From positions 1 to 64,000 of the forward strand of contig JAUJYZ010000322.1 of the NCBI GenBank assembly GCA_033675265.1: 64,000 nucleotides of DNA. The letters are read 5' to 3'. A model generated the notes under the pieces. That model was not told the origin of the DNA. It saw only the letters and a program-made list of their open reading frames with translations, and did not search any database. The position numbers were made by a program, and so were the translations under genes. This DNA comes from Actinostola sp. cb2023 (taxonomy: Eukaryota; Cnidaria; Anthozoa; Actiniaria; Actinostolidae). Below are positions 37,011 to 48,742 of this stretch, in pieces (the stretch's first letter is position 1; each line of letters opens with the position of its first letter).

Positions 37011-37092
37011 TGGTGGTGTTTTTAGGTGATTTTAATCCCATCTCTAAAGACGTCTTTAGAGATGGGATTAAAATCACCAAAAAACACCACCA
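37011..37092. repeat. Almost perfect 82-bp palindrome
   Basis: Arms of about 40 bp meet at GACGTC (37,049-37,054). One arm contains TCCCATCTCTAAAGAC. The sequence beyond it ends near 37,224 with GAGCTTGGGCTACCTGTG, the CACAGG..-type transposon end, so this may be the centre of a fold-back element that lost its left arm. Confidence 0.7.
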
Positions 37093-37756
37093 AACCAGCA
37101 GGAAACATTCGAATATACAATAAAACACGAATACACAGGTAAACAAAGCCGGACAAATATTGCCATTTATTTCGAAAATTTCACATACATTCTCTGTCAA
37201 CAAGAGCTTGGGCTACCTGTGCTTATATCATTTGACTGATTTATATAAAAAATGGCATGTATTCCGGCACTCTTTCTCCAGTGAATTTGACTCCATTTTA
37301 CAGCAATTACAAATTCAGCAGCAACTTGATTCGAACTTATGGTTATACATGTACTTTTTGCGTTGACATGTACTTTAAGTACATGTCAACGCAAATCGCT
37401 CGGTCACGCCAACATTAAATTTGGTCAGGGCGTAAGTTCAGCCCGAGTGAACGCACACAGTGCGTGTGCGTCTTGTTCATGAGGAAAACACAATAGAAAT
37501 CATAGCCGCGTGGAAGAGCTTGTATTTCAGATACAAAATCGTCTTGATTTGCATAGACTAAATCTTTGATTTTCTCTGCCAAACTTACTGGTAAAAATTA
37601 TAGAACAAGATTTTATACATCTGTGGATATGATAAGTCCGATACAATATCATTCATACAACACGGCCTCTCATATTGTATCTATTACAGAGTACATACAT
37701 ACATACATGTACATACATAGTTTATTTGTAGGAATAGAGGAATAGAGGAATAGAGA

Positions 37757-37910
37757 TGGAAGCAAGGGTGGCCGAGTGGTGAGAGCCTCGGTCTGTCACC
37801 TCTGTGTTCCGGGTTCGATACCCGGACCTGGGATCACATGTGATTTGTCTCCCTTGCTTCGAGGGTTTTTCTCCGGGCACTCCGGTTTTCCTCCCTCAAT
37901 AAAAAACGAA
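37757..37910 (+). mobile_element. tRNA-derived SINE
   Basis: A Pol III A box (TGGCCGAGTGG, 37,769-37,779) and B box (GGTTCGATACC, 37,812-37,822) are spaced as in a tRNA, and a T-arm stem CCGGG/CCCGG is present. The acceptor stem does not pair, so this is not a functional tRNA. A GC-rich body follows (TTCTCCGGGCACTCCGGTTT), then an A-rich tail near 37,898. Confidence 0.7.
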
Positions 37911-38427
37911 CTAGTGAGCTGGAAGTTGTATGTATAGAATATTAGAATGTAGTGGTAGTGTGTGTGAGAGTACAGTGTCCCCCAATGAGCTTGTGTCACC
38001 TGTCACGTGACTTTTTAAATTTTCACTGAAGACAAACGAAAATACCATAAGTGGAAAGAGCATGCTATAGTTAGTAAAAGTGGAAAGTTTGAAGGGAAGT
38101 AAGTAAATAGGGCAAGAGTTACAGGCATTCAAACTTTGCCTTTTTTGTATGGAAATGTTAATGTTGGCCAAGCGAAAAACCCATACAAATCCTTGTCAAA
38201 GCGGGAAACTTTGAAAGCCTTTAACTTTTGTCTTATTTGCTTGATTCCTTTGAAATTTTCAACTTTTACTAATTTTAGTATGCTCTTTCAAGTTATGATA
38301 TTTTCGTTTGCCTTCGGTGAAAATTTAAAAAGGCACGTGACAGGGGACACAAGCCCATTAGTGCGCAAGCGCTAGAACAAATCAGAGTTCTAAATATTTC
38401 ATTTGACATGAGAGTTTTTTTTTAGTT

Positions 38428-40518
38428 TCAGTGGAAGAATTCTTGGAGGATTCCTGGTACATCTTCAACTTTATAATCCTTGACAATGAAATTAGCTTTC
38501 TTGACTCCACGAATCATGGCAGACAGACCTAAAGATAACAACATAAGTAAATATATAGAAGTTAGAAACCTCATTACTGATAATAGGCCATATGTACTAA
38601 CAAGTCACGTGACCCAACCCTCTCAAATCAAGCAACAGTGTCAAAATGAACTCCAGAAATGAAAAGAGCAGCTCGAAATTAGTAAAAGGGCGAAGTTTCA
38701 GCTCACAATGTCTGACACAGGAGAAATGACATTAAAAATAAAATTGGTTTGTATAGGAAAATGTACTGGTTTGCTAGCTCTTGCCATCCAATGCATTTTC
38801 GATACAAATTCTTGGACTGAAAACACTCGATTTTATTTTTAATGTCATTTCTCCTGTGTCAGACATTATGCGCTGAAACTTCGCCCTTTTACTAATATCG
38901 AGCTGCTCTTTTCATTTCTGGAGTTCATTTTGACACTGCTATTCGATTTAAGGGGGATGGGGTCACGTGACATGTTAGTGCAATGGCCTATTTGAGCCCA
39001 AACAACTCTACCACAGGGAGCCCAAACATACTCTACCACAGGAAGCCCAAACATACTCTACCACAGGAAGCCCAAACATACTCTACCACAGGAAGCCCAA
39101 ACATACTCTACCACAGGGAGCCCAAACATACTCTATCACAGGAAGCCCAAACATACTCTACCACAGGAAGCCCAAAAACCTGAGAAAAATAATTGGGCTG
39201 CTTGTGGTTTGTATGTGTTGTTTCATACTCACGTTTTCCAGGTTGCGGTCGATAAAGACACAGTATTTGCCTGTCCTTTTCTAGTGCTCTACCGATTTCA
39301 TAGCCCACACCTAGAGAAGGTTGAGTGACTTCTGCAACGACAGCTGAAAGTAGAAAAAACATCCAACTAATGACATCATCATCACTAAGCATCATTGTCA
39401 TCATCACTGGAATCATTGTCATCACCATCATCGCTAGGCATCATTGTCGTCATCATCGCTAGGCATCATTGTCGTCATCATCACTAGGCATCATTGTCAT
39501 CATCATCGCTAGGCATCATTGTCGTCATCATCATCACTAGGCATCATTGTCATCATCATCACTAGGCATCATTGTCATCATCATCACTAGGCATCATTGT
39601 CATCATCATCACTAGGCATCATTGTCATCATCATCACTAGATATCATTGTCATCATCATCATCACTAGGCATCATTGTCGTCATCATCATCACTAGGCAT
39701 CATTGTCGTCATCATCATCACTAGGCATCATTGTCATCATCATCACTAGGCATCATTGTCATCATCATCACTAGGCATCATTGTCGTCATCATCATCACT
39801 AGGCATCATTGTCATCATCATCACTAGGCATCATTGTCGTCATCATCATCACTATAGGCATCATTGTCATCATCATCACTAGATATCATTGTCATCATCA
39901 CTGGAATCATTGTCATCACCATCATCGCTAGGCATCATTGTCATCATCACCATCATCACCATTTAAACTTCTAGTATAGTTATGCTGCTTTAAGATAAAG
40001 ACTAGGCATCATTGTCATTATCATCACCATATCATCACCACAAGTACAAATACTATACTGACCATCACAAGACATCAGCCACTTCATGTCCCTGTCATGG
40101 ATGTAATTATCATCTCCTGAAAATGAACACAAAATCACATTCGTTTTTCAGCAACGATCACAATCGCTTACGGATCGCATATAGACAAATGGGTCCCTCA
40201 CCCCACATGGGGACGGGAGCTTTGTAGATTCAACGTCAGTCAGTACAAATTCTAAATGATCTTTATAAATTTCTTCGAACATCAGGAAAATATGGATTAT
40301 GAAAGTTCAGTAAAATGATTTTTTGATTCATTTTTCTACGAATCTAAGCTCGCTCACCGAGTTTCCTCCACCTGTGTGTCCACATCGCCTACATGTTCCG
40401 TCAACACTTCGCCATACGCCCTCAGCTGCTCAATAATGCCTTGATAGATGTTCACATCGTCTCTGCCGCCACGAATACTCCCACAGAAATAAATCCTTCG
40501 CAGAATCTTCGAGCTCAT
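38428..40518 (-). CDS. DNPH1: 2'-deoxynucleoside 5'-phosphate N-hydrolase 1
   Basis: Exons on the minus strand: 40518-40358, 40116-40063, 39343-39233 and 38528-38428. DNPH1 hydrolyses the N-glycosidic bond of deoxynucleoside monophosphates, notably 5-hydroxymethyl-dUMP, and so cleans the nucleotide pool. The start MSSKILRR is followed by [13 protein letters not shown] (nucleotide-binding start of the fold with the active-site Tyr), LTEHVGDV, then IHDRDMKWL (conserved Asp), [20 protein letters not shown] (with the catalytic Glu), [11 protein letters not shown], and LSAMIRG to a short C-terminus ending EFFH. Exons 2-3-4 join in frame. Exon 1 ends with two extra bases (donor at 40,357) while exon 2 needs one, so that junction does not fit. 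A micro-exon, an indel or a misplaced boundary is possible. Confidence 0.85.
38584..38990. mobile_element. Fold-back MITE, TAGGCCATATG family, in DNPH1 intron 3
   Basis: A 407-bp element bounded by TAGGCCATATG and CAATGGCCTA. Long inverted arms contain GTCACGTGACCC, AATGAACTCCAGAAATGAAA and GACACAGGAGAAATGACATT. Another full copy is at 51,611-52,026 and a half copy at 43,165-43,290. TA at both ends is compatible with a TA target duplication. Confidence 0.8.
39001..39177. repeat. 25-bp tandem repeat, about 7 units
   Basis: The unit is AAACATACTCTACCACAGGA + AGCCC. It contains CACAGGRAGCCCAA, the end motif of the fold-back MITEs, which suggests that a transposon terminus was amplified. Confidence 0.85.
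39376..39960. repeat. 24-27-bp minisatellite in DNPH1 intron 2
   Basis: Units of CACTAGGCATCATTGTCATC with a variable number of ATC triplets. Confidence 0.85.
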
Positions 40519-40777
40519 CTCGTCTTCCTCTCAAAGTGTTTTCCCGCGGTAAGAAATCAACAGGCGTTCCTGGCATATCGTTAAAGGACTGGAGATACTT
40601 TATAACGTATGCACTTCATGTGAGGTGAACTTTCTGTATGATGGTAATAATTGGAATATGACATGGGTATTGTTCTTGTACATGAAGTATAGACCTTGGA
40701 CCCAAATCGACCCAATTTTCTTTTATATGTTTATTTTACGTTCCTTTTATTTTCGGTTGAAGTAGAAGACACCTCTG
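40519..40777. promoter_or_regulatory. Presumed bidirectional promoter of DNPH1 and PTGR3
   Basis: Only 259 bp separate the two divergent start codons, and no repeat lies between them. No TATA box is evident close to either start. A shared promoter is inferred from the layout alone. Confidence 0.5.
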
Positions 40778-41094
40778 ATGGCCGCTAGAAATCTCCCCAA
40801 GTCGTTCAGAAAGCTCGTTGTTTCAACGCTCAGTACAAACTTTCGCGAGGCCGTGCAGGCCGTAACTGTACCGATGCTTGTCCCAAAACAAGACCAACTT
40901 CTCGTTAAAACAGGGTATAATGATCTAATTAACGTCTATGGGGTAGTCTATGAACTCATGTAAACAGCCTTCAGTGTTTAACGTCTAATACTTCTATCTT
41001 GTTTACATATTTTAGGTGACCAACCCCTAATTTAAAAGTGCCATGGTTTCTTAATCAGTGGTTGATTGTATTAATAATAATAATAATAATAATA

Positions 41095-41138
<44 letters not shown>

Positions 41139-41169
41139 AATAATAATAATAATAATAATAATGATAATT

Positions 41170-41252
<83 letters not shown>

Positions 41253-41275
41253 TGATAATAATGATAATAATAATA

Positions 41276-41369
<94 letters not shown>

Positions 41370-41401
41370 TGATGATGATAATGATGATGATGATGATGAT
41401 G

Positions 41402-41458
<57 letters not shown>

Positions 41459-41471
41459 GATGATGATGATG

Positions 41472-41503
<32 letters not shown>

Positions 41504-43659
41504 ACTACTAATAATAATAATAATAACAATAATAATAATAATACCATGATAATGATTGATATCAATCATACCATAATAATGTATATTTATTATAATAATA
41601 ATATCAGGGCCGGGGCAGCACAGAGGCAGGGGGGGGGGGGGGAGGAAGCAGTTGCCCCCCTAGCAAGGCGAAAAAGATGCCAAAAAGTACTGAGAACTGT
41701 ACTATTTTTATTTATTTTTTGCTGTAATACGTACTGCCTGCCCCCCTTGAATTTTGGGTTATGTACGGCCCTGTTATATTGGTCAATATTGTTAATTAAT
41801 ATCTATTTATAACTTTATATTTCAGATATGCTGGCATTAATGCATCTGACATCAATTTCACTGCAGGGAGGTACACACCAGGACAGAAGCCGCCCTTTGA
41901 TGCTGGTCTTGAGGTGAAAGTTACATCATCATCATCATCATTATTATCATCATCATGATCAGTATGTACCATCATCAGTTCCATTGTCATCATCAATCAT
42001 TATGGTCATCATCAGTACCATCACCATCATCAATGGTTATCGTCATCATCACCATCATCAGTACCTTCCAAAGTCATTCATCATCATCATCAGTGTACCA
42101 TCATCATCATCATAATAATAATCACCATCATCAGTACCATTATCAGTGCCATATACAACGTCATCAATCGTTATCATCATAATTCATCATCATCATCAGT
42201 GTACCATCATCATCATCATCATCATCACCATCATCAGTACCATTGTCAGTACCATGCAATGTCATCAACCATTATCATTATCTTTCATTATCATCATCAT
42301 CATCATCATCCACCAACATCGATCATCACCATCATAATCAATCATTATCATCACCATCATCAGTACCATGCATCATCACAGTCTTTGATCATACAAGTAT
42401 CGTTACAGGGTATAGGAGAGGTTGTTGCGGTTGGTGATCAAAGTAAGACCAGATTTAAAGTTGGCCAAGCTGTGACTTATCTAAAGTACGGAGCATTTTC
42501 TGAATACATTGTAAGTGAGTCGGCACATGTATATGTAGTGTTTACACCATGAGTGGCTGTGTTGTATCAGAATAGGTGACTTGCACTAAGAGGGGTCATG
42601 TGACCCTTCTCATGTTTGATCTACCACAGGGAGCCCAAGCAGTATACTTGTGGGTTATTTTAGAGTATTTTAAAAATGTCTCGAAATGTAAAAATATTGC
42701 TCATTAAACTGACATTCACCTTTATTTACATTTATTTTGTGTTTACTTGACGTTCCGGAGTCATTTAGTCATATTTTTAGCCCTCTGATCCCTCCACCCC
42801 CAGGGGGGGTACTCAGGGCTATCAGTGACGGGGAGGTGCGAATGAGTCCAAACATTTTAACCCAAAAAAAGTCCATTACGCAAAAACAAGACCCCAAAAA
42901 AAGTCCAACGGCCCAAAATCGTAACCCCAAAAAAGTCCAATTTTTCTCCGTATAAAATCGAGAACGGTAGGATATCATTTTTTTCAACCCCAAAAAAAGG
43001 CCTTGACAAAATCTTTATATCAAAAAAAGTCTACCAGAAAAATGAAACCCAAAAAAAGTCCCAAGCCGCGAATTTCAAACCCAAAAAAAGCCTTCGCACC
43101 TCCCCGTCACTGATACCCCTGAGTACCCCCCCTGGGCCCTCCACATGACCCTAACCCCCTTCTATCGAACAGCAATGTCACAATGAACAACAGAAATGAA
43201 AAGAGCAGCTCGAAATTAGTAAACGGTCAAAGTTTCAGCTTATAATGTCTGACACAGGAGAAATGACATTAAAAATAAAATCGATCGTTTTCTAAGATTT
43301 TGTTTGGAAAATGCATTGGATGGCATGGCTCGTGTCTAGTTCTGATTCAATACAGATTGCTGTAAACTACTCTTTTTTTTTTTTTTTTTGTAAACTACTT
43401 ATCCAATGAATAGTTTCAGAATTTTATATTTTATCAAAGTTTTGAAGATACAAGAAATTTCCCCTGAGAAAATATATTTCTGGTTCATTTACAGCTTTTG
43501 TCACAGAAAGAAGCCATTCCTGTACCACAAGTTCATCCTGGCTACCTCTCGCTGCTCATCAGTGGAATGACAGCAGCAATGGCACTTGATAAGGTAGAGA
43601 ATGGAAACATTTGATTCTGATGTTGTCTGATGTTGTATAATCAAAGCAATGAAAAAAAA

Positions 43660-43691
<32 letters not shown>

Positions 43692-46600
43692 AATAATAAT
43701 GATCAAAGCAATGACTATGCATCAGCTGCCTGACCGAATGGCTGACAGCCTGACCGCCCGACCCACCACCCGACCGACTCCCCCCCCCCCCCTCCCCCCC
43801 CCCCCCCCCCCGACTGCAAAACTGCCCAACTGACTGCCTGACTGACTGATTTTCTCTACCTTTAGATGGGTGACCTTAAAAGTGGTGAAACAGTGCTTGT
43901 AACAGGTGTGACTCGTTAATCATTTCTTTAACTTTCGTTACCAAATGGAAAGCATAATTCATGGATAACTTCAGAGTTTGGATGGGAAAACTGTGGGCAA
44001 ACGCATTAGCATTTCATCATAAGTCATTCTATCCATGATTGGACTTCTATTGTAAGCACTTTGTACCACCATGGTGTCAATCATAATTTCTCAAACTCAT
44101 TAATAATTCAAGAGGACAAAACAAAGGAAATCACTACAACCGTGAAGGAGGTTTGACACGTGATCTTAATTAGCATAAAATATGCCAACTTTAACTTTGA
44201 ATTTCTCCAAGAATTAGTAATGGTTTGAGAAGCTAATCAAACACAAGAAAGAGGGTTTCATCCGATATACAAACACCTCGAAGTTGGTTAAAAAACTCTT
44301 TCTCGTGTTTGATCGTCACGTATTACTTAGCAAAAGTTATAGAAGTTATAATTGGAATTTTTGTTGATTATCAGCTGCTGCAGGAGGAACTGGACAATTT
44401 GCGGTAAGACTTCATCCAAGTTAAATTTCAGTCAGTTACGGTAAATTCTTTTTTTTGGGGGGGGGGAGGGTGTTTTTTTTCTAGGGGGTGGGGGGGCGGG
44501 AGGGGGATTTTCATTTGCAGTGTGCAAATTATCACAAACTTCATTAACCAAAGCCCAAACATTTAAATATTGAGCTACATGTATTTTGTGGTTTCAATCA
44601 GCTGGTAAAAGTCCATGAATCTCATTAAACAAGACGCTCTGAGAGCGTTTTTTCGGCGGGTGTCATGCGTTGTCATGACGACTTGCCATTTTGTGACGGA
44701 CGAAGAAAAAGAAAGCCCATTTTAAAACTCGGCGTCTGCCACAGGCAGCCCCGCCGAGTAATAAATGTAGCTATAAATGTAATTTAGTCACAGTTAAAAT
44801 CGAGGCGTACTGGTCAGCGGTTCCGACTGCTGCTGCAGGGTGCCCTCTCTCTTGTTGCAGGGCTGGCACATGTGGCTTTCGTTGCGGACCGTGTGATCCA
44901 TTGCGGCTGGACAGGGCGTCCCTCGTGGTGGCATTAATGCACCTAAGCCCAACCTCGTCTTCGCCGATGAGTTTAATCTGCCTTCAAATGGCTACGAAGT
45001 GAATTCTATTGAACACTTACATGTACTATTCTACTAATTAAGAGCAGAAGTGATGTCAACTGAAATGAATCAATAACATCTCCACAAAACCTTTGATAAG
45101 CTATGATATCACACGTTGACGTCACACATCGATGAACATACATACATACATGTACATACATACATAAGCTTTATTTGTACACGGTGTCTCCTCATTACAA
45201 ATCATGCTCTTCCCGAGAGCTGTGTTTATAACTTCTGATTACAATAATAATATTTGACAAGATGACATCGAAACGTAGTATCTATCTCATTTTTCTATTT
45301 CTATTCAAATAATAATATTATTAATAATAAATTAATAATTAATAATTAATAAATAGATAATTAATAATAAATAAATAATTAATAATTAATTAATAATTAA
45401 TAATTAATTAATAATTAATAATTAATTAATTAATAATTAATTAATAATTAATTAATAATTTATAATATCATTAATAATAAAATTATTCATTATCAGGATA
45501 TGACGTCACCTGCTCAAAACCCTTGACACATTAAATTTATTAATTATTATTATTTATTATTTAATATACTTAGAAATGTTTGTTGACAGGTCCAGTTGGC
45601 CAAACAGGCGGGCTGTCACGTTATAGGGACATGTTCATCGCAGGGAAAAGCTGATTTCCTCAAGGTATGAAAGCTGTAATTTAGTCGAACTTATTTGCAT
45701 GACTTCGCATATTATATATTTATTAATGATTGTTTACTTTAGGGCCTTGGCTGTGACCGTGCTATCAATTATAAAACTGAGGATTTGAATGAAGTTTTGA
45801 AATCAGAATATCCAGTAAGAAGTGTTGATATTGTTATCTATATATACATGTGTAAGAAGATTGCTCAAACATTTGAACTTTTTCTATATTTTTTAATGCT
45901 TCTTTGCTCCAAACACTTAGTTCTGTTTCCTTGCTTCCTTGCTTCCTTGCTTCCTTGCTTGCTTGCTTCCTTGCTTCCTTGCTTCCTTGCTTCCTTGCTT
46001 CCTTGCTTCCTTGCTTCCTTGCTTCCTTGCTTCCTTGCTTCCTTGCTTCCTTGCTTGCTTCCTTGCTTCCTTGCTTCCTTGCTTCCTTGCTTCCTTGCTT
46101 CCTTGCTTCCTTGCTTCCCTGCTTCCCTGCTTCCCTGCTTCCCTGCTTCCCTGCTTCCCTGCTTCCCTGCTTCCCTGCTTCCCTGCTTTGCTTGCTTGCT
46201 TCCTTGCGTCCTTGCTTCCTTGCTTCCTTGCTTCCTTGCTTCCTTGCTTCCTTGCTTCCTTGCTTCCTTGCTTGCTTCCTTGCTTCCTTGCTTCCTTGCT
46301 TCCTTGCTTCCTTGCTTCCTTGCTTCCTTGCTTCCTTGCTTCCTTGCTTCCCTGCTTCCCTGCTTCCCTGCTTCCCTGCTTCCCTGCTTCCCTGCTTCCC
46401 TGCTTCCCTGCTTCCCTGCTTCCCTGCTTCCCTGCTTCCCTGCTTTCCCTGCTTCCCTGCTTCCCTGCTTCCCTGCTTCCCTGCTTCCCTGCTTCCCTGC
46501 TTCCCTGCTTCCCTGCTTCCCTGCTTCCCTGCTTCCCTGCTTCCCTGCTTCCCTGCTTCCCTGCTTCCCTGCTTCCCTGCTTCCCTGCTTCCCTGCTTCC

Positions 46601-47227
46601 CTGCTTCCCTGCTTCCCTGCTTCCCTGCATCCCTGCTTCCTTGCTTCCCTGCTTCCCTGCTTCCCTGCTTCCTTGCTTCCCTGCTTCCCTGCTTCCTTGC
46701 TTCCTTGCTGCCCTGCTTCCCTGCTTCCCTGCTTCCTTGCTTCCTTGCTTCCCTGCTTCCTTGCTTCTTTGCTTCCCTGCCTCCCTGATTTCTTGTCATA
46801 TTCCCTTTACTTTTATTCACAGGCAGGCATTGATGTTGTCTACGAATCCATCGGTGGGAACATATTTGACATTTGTGTTAACAGGTAAATAATAATATTA
46901 TATTTTCCCTTGAATTCACTTGATCTCAAATATGCGAGTCGTTGCCATATGTCTAATTAAAAGACGGACCCTCACGCAGTTACCCATAATGCTTTAGGAT
47001 TCTATCCCCTGATGAATTCTGGGAAACTTATGGAAAGGTCAATAGATAATCTGGGAACCCTGTGGCAACAAATCTTTATATTCATTGTATACAAGGTTGG
47101 CGCGCAATGGTCGTCTCATCGTCATTGGTTTCATAACTGGTTACCAGTCCGATCTCGGCTTTTCCTCATTGAGAAGTGGCACTTTAATCCCAAAGGTAAG
47201 TGATAATGATGGTGATGAAGGTGGTGG

Positions 47228-47279
<52 letters not shown>

Positions 47280-48742
47280 GAAGGTGGTGATGATTGCGAT
47301 GTTGATGATTTAGTGATGATGATGATGATGTTGATGATGATGATGATGTAGTGATGATGGTGATGATGATGATAATGATGATGATAATGATGATGAAGGT
47401 GGTGATGATGATGATTAATAATAATAATGATGATGATGATGTAGTGATGATGATGTGATGATGATGATGATGATGATGATGATGGTGATGATGAAGGTGA
47501 TGATGATTAATAATAATGATGATGATGATGATGATGTAGTGATGATGATGATGATGGTAATGATGATGGTGATGATGAAGGTGATGATGATTAATAATAA
47601 TGATGATGATGATGATGATGTAGTGATGATGATGATGATGGTAATGATGATGGTGATGATGAAGGTGATGATGATTAATAATAATGATGGTGATGATGAT
47701 GATGATTGTGATGATGGTGATGATGATGATGATGGTAATGATGATGGTGATGATGAAGGTGATGATGTAGTGATGATGGTGGTGCGTTATCACAGTCTCT
47801 CTTCTGGTGGGCTCCCTGTGGTAGAGCGCGCTGATTCTATTGGGCTCCCTGTGCTATTACGCACGGGATCGAGGTTCGTTTACGTCATGTATTCTCTTTG
47901 TAGCTTCTCACCAAGTCTGCCAGCGTTCGTGGCTTCTTCCTGTTCAATCACATGTCTGAGTTAAAGAACTACATCCCAAAACTGATCAAGATGTACGACT
48001 CTGGCCAACTCAAAGCCGCTGTTGATATGGGTGAAGAGAGCAGCGTAGGGGCGTTTAGGGGCGTGGACTCCGTCTATGACGCAGTAGAGGTAGGTGCCAG
48101 GGAGGGAGGGGGTGTGCTCTGGAGTGGAGGGGGTGTGCTCTGGGGTAGAGGGGGTGTGCTCTGGGGGAGGGGTGGAATATTATCCCAATAATGACGCAAT
48201 CTCTAGAAACAACGAGACGATACGGACGTTGACGTCCTACGGATCCTTCCATCCCGTGACCTCTACCCTGGGGATTTTTTGACTCGTTAACAACAGTACT
48301 CGGGCAATATGGCGGATCGATGAGACGGACTACGATCGTCAAGACCAAGATAAATACTGGGACTTGCTCGCAGTCTATTTTTGGAACGATTCTCGTAACT
48401 CGTCGACGTGAGGTGTTTAGGCCTGTCACGATTGCGCTGGTAAAATCATAGAAAGGTGCGGAAAAATGCTAGAAAAGTTTTGCTCAAAAGGTTTTCAGCG
48501 CAATTGGGACAACCCTAGAGGTGTGTTTATAAAGTGTTTTTTTTTCTTTTTTTATCTCTTTTTTTTTCCTTTTTCTTTTCCTTTTTCTTTTTTTCTCGTT
48601 TTTTCTCTTTTTTCTTTTTTCCTTTATATCTTTTAAAGTTCTTTTTATAATTACTTATACTCTATACTTTCAGCATATGTATAAAGGAATGAACAAAGGC
48701 AAGCTAGTCGTACATATAGACGCCTTGAAGAGTCAACTATAG
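40778..48742 (+). CDS. PTGR3: Prostaglandin reductase 3 / zinc-binding alcohol dehydrogenase domain-containing protein 2
   Basis: Twelve coding exons, all in frame, 352 aa: 40778-40914, 41826-41913, 42409-42510, 43495-43593, 43866-43905, 44375-44403, 45590-45664, 45743-45814, 46823-46884, 47096-47195, 47904-48089 and 48674-48742. This is an MDR-superfamily NADPH-dependent reductase. The vertebrate enzyme reduces 15-keto-prostaglandins and is peroxisomal. Landmarks are [64 protein letters not shown], the cofactor-binding [78 protein letters not shown] and [12 protein letters not shown]. The protein ends in SQL, close to a type 1 peroxisomal signal. Introns 1, 2, 8 and 10 are filled by simple repeats. 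The length is slightly below the vertebrate protein, mainly at the N-terminus. Confidence 0.93.
41073..41563. repeat. AAT/ATG trinucleotide array, PTGR3 intron 1
   Basis: Alternating blocks of (AAT)n and (ATG)n over about 490 bp. Homopolymer-like frames on both strands are shadows. Confidence 0.95.
41925..42385. repeat. CAT-rich array, PTGR3 intron 2
   Basis: Imperfect ATCATCATCAGTACCATT units up to just before exon 3. Confidence 0.85.
42625..42796. mobile_element. CACAGG-family fold-back, left arm only
   Basis: Aligns with 4,991-5,163 (AGCCCAAGCAGTATACTTGT, then TTATTTTGTGTTTACTTGACG). It stops in the CCCTCTGATCCCTCCA centre, where another MITE is inserted. The right arm is absent. Confidence 0.75.
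42799..43136. mobile_element. MITE with CCCAGGGGGGGTACTCAGG ends
   Basis: Inverted ends of about 45 bp (GGTACTCAGGG, ATCAGTGACGGGGAGGTGCG and complement). The centre has repeated CCCAAAAAAAGTCC. It is flanked by CCCTCCAC on both sides (from 42,790 and from 43,137), an apparent target duplication of about 8 bp. Confidence 0.75.
43165..43290. mobile_element. Half copy of the TAGGCCATATG-family MITE
   Basis: CAGAAATGAAAAGAGCAGCT, GACACAGGAGAAATGACATT and AAAATAAAAT match the left arm of the copies at 38,584 and 51,611. The outer end and right arm are missing. Confidence 0.7.
43779..43811. repeat. Poly-C tract
   Basis: About 33 bases with only one interruption (T), in PTGR3 intron 4, close to exon 5. 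Such tracts are prone to assembly error. Confidence 0.9.
44628..44765. repeat. Hairpin-ended repeat related to the palindrome family
   Basis: Starts AACAAGACGCTCTGAGAGCG and ends in a CTCGGCG...CGCCGAG hairpin (about 44,727-44,758). The layout matches the ACGCTCAATGAGCGT elements, in PTGR3 intron 6. Confidence 0.55.
45302..45490. repeat. AATTAATAATT AT-only array
   Basis: About 190 bp almost wholly of A and T, in PTGR3 intron 6. Confidence 0.85.
45930..46795. repeat. (CTTGCTTC / CCTGCTTC)n array, PTGR3 intron 8
   Basis: Two octamer variants, CTTGCTTC and CCTGCTTC, occur in separate homogeneous blocks over about 865 bp, lying 27 bp before exon 9. The 240-370-aa frames on both strands are shadows. 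Confidence 0.95.
47205..47785. repeat. GATGAT array, PTGR3 intron 10
   Basis: Includes a higher-order unit of about 105 bp (GTGATGATGAAGGTGATGAT, GATTAATAATAATGATG) repeated about three times. Confidence 0.85.

Noticed and set aside
37757..37840. Functional tRNA gene
   Set aside because: The A and B boxes and T-arm are fine, but the acceptor stem does not pair and a SINE body follows.
39001..39177. CRISPR-like regular array
   Set aside because: A simple 25-bp tandem repeat with no unique spacers, in a eukaryotic intron.
45785..46892. Frames of 240-370 residues on both strands across the CTTGCTTC array
   Set aside because: The array sits in PTGR3 intron 8 between well-supported exons. The frames are repeat shadows.
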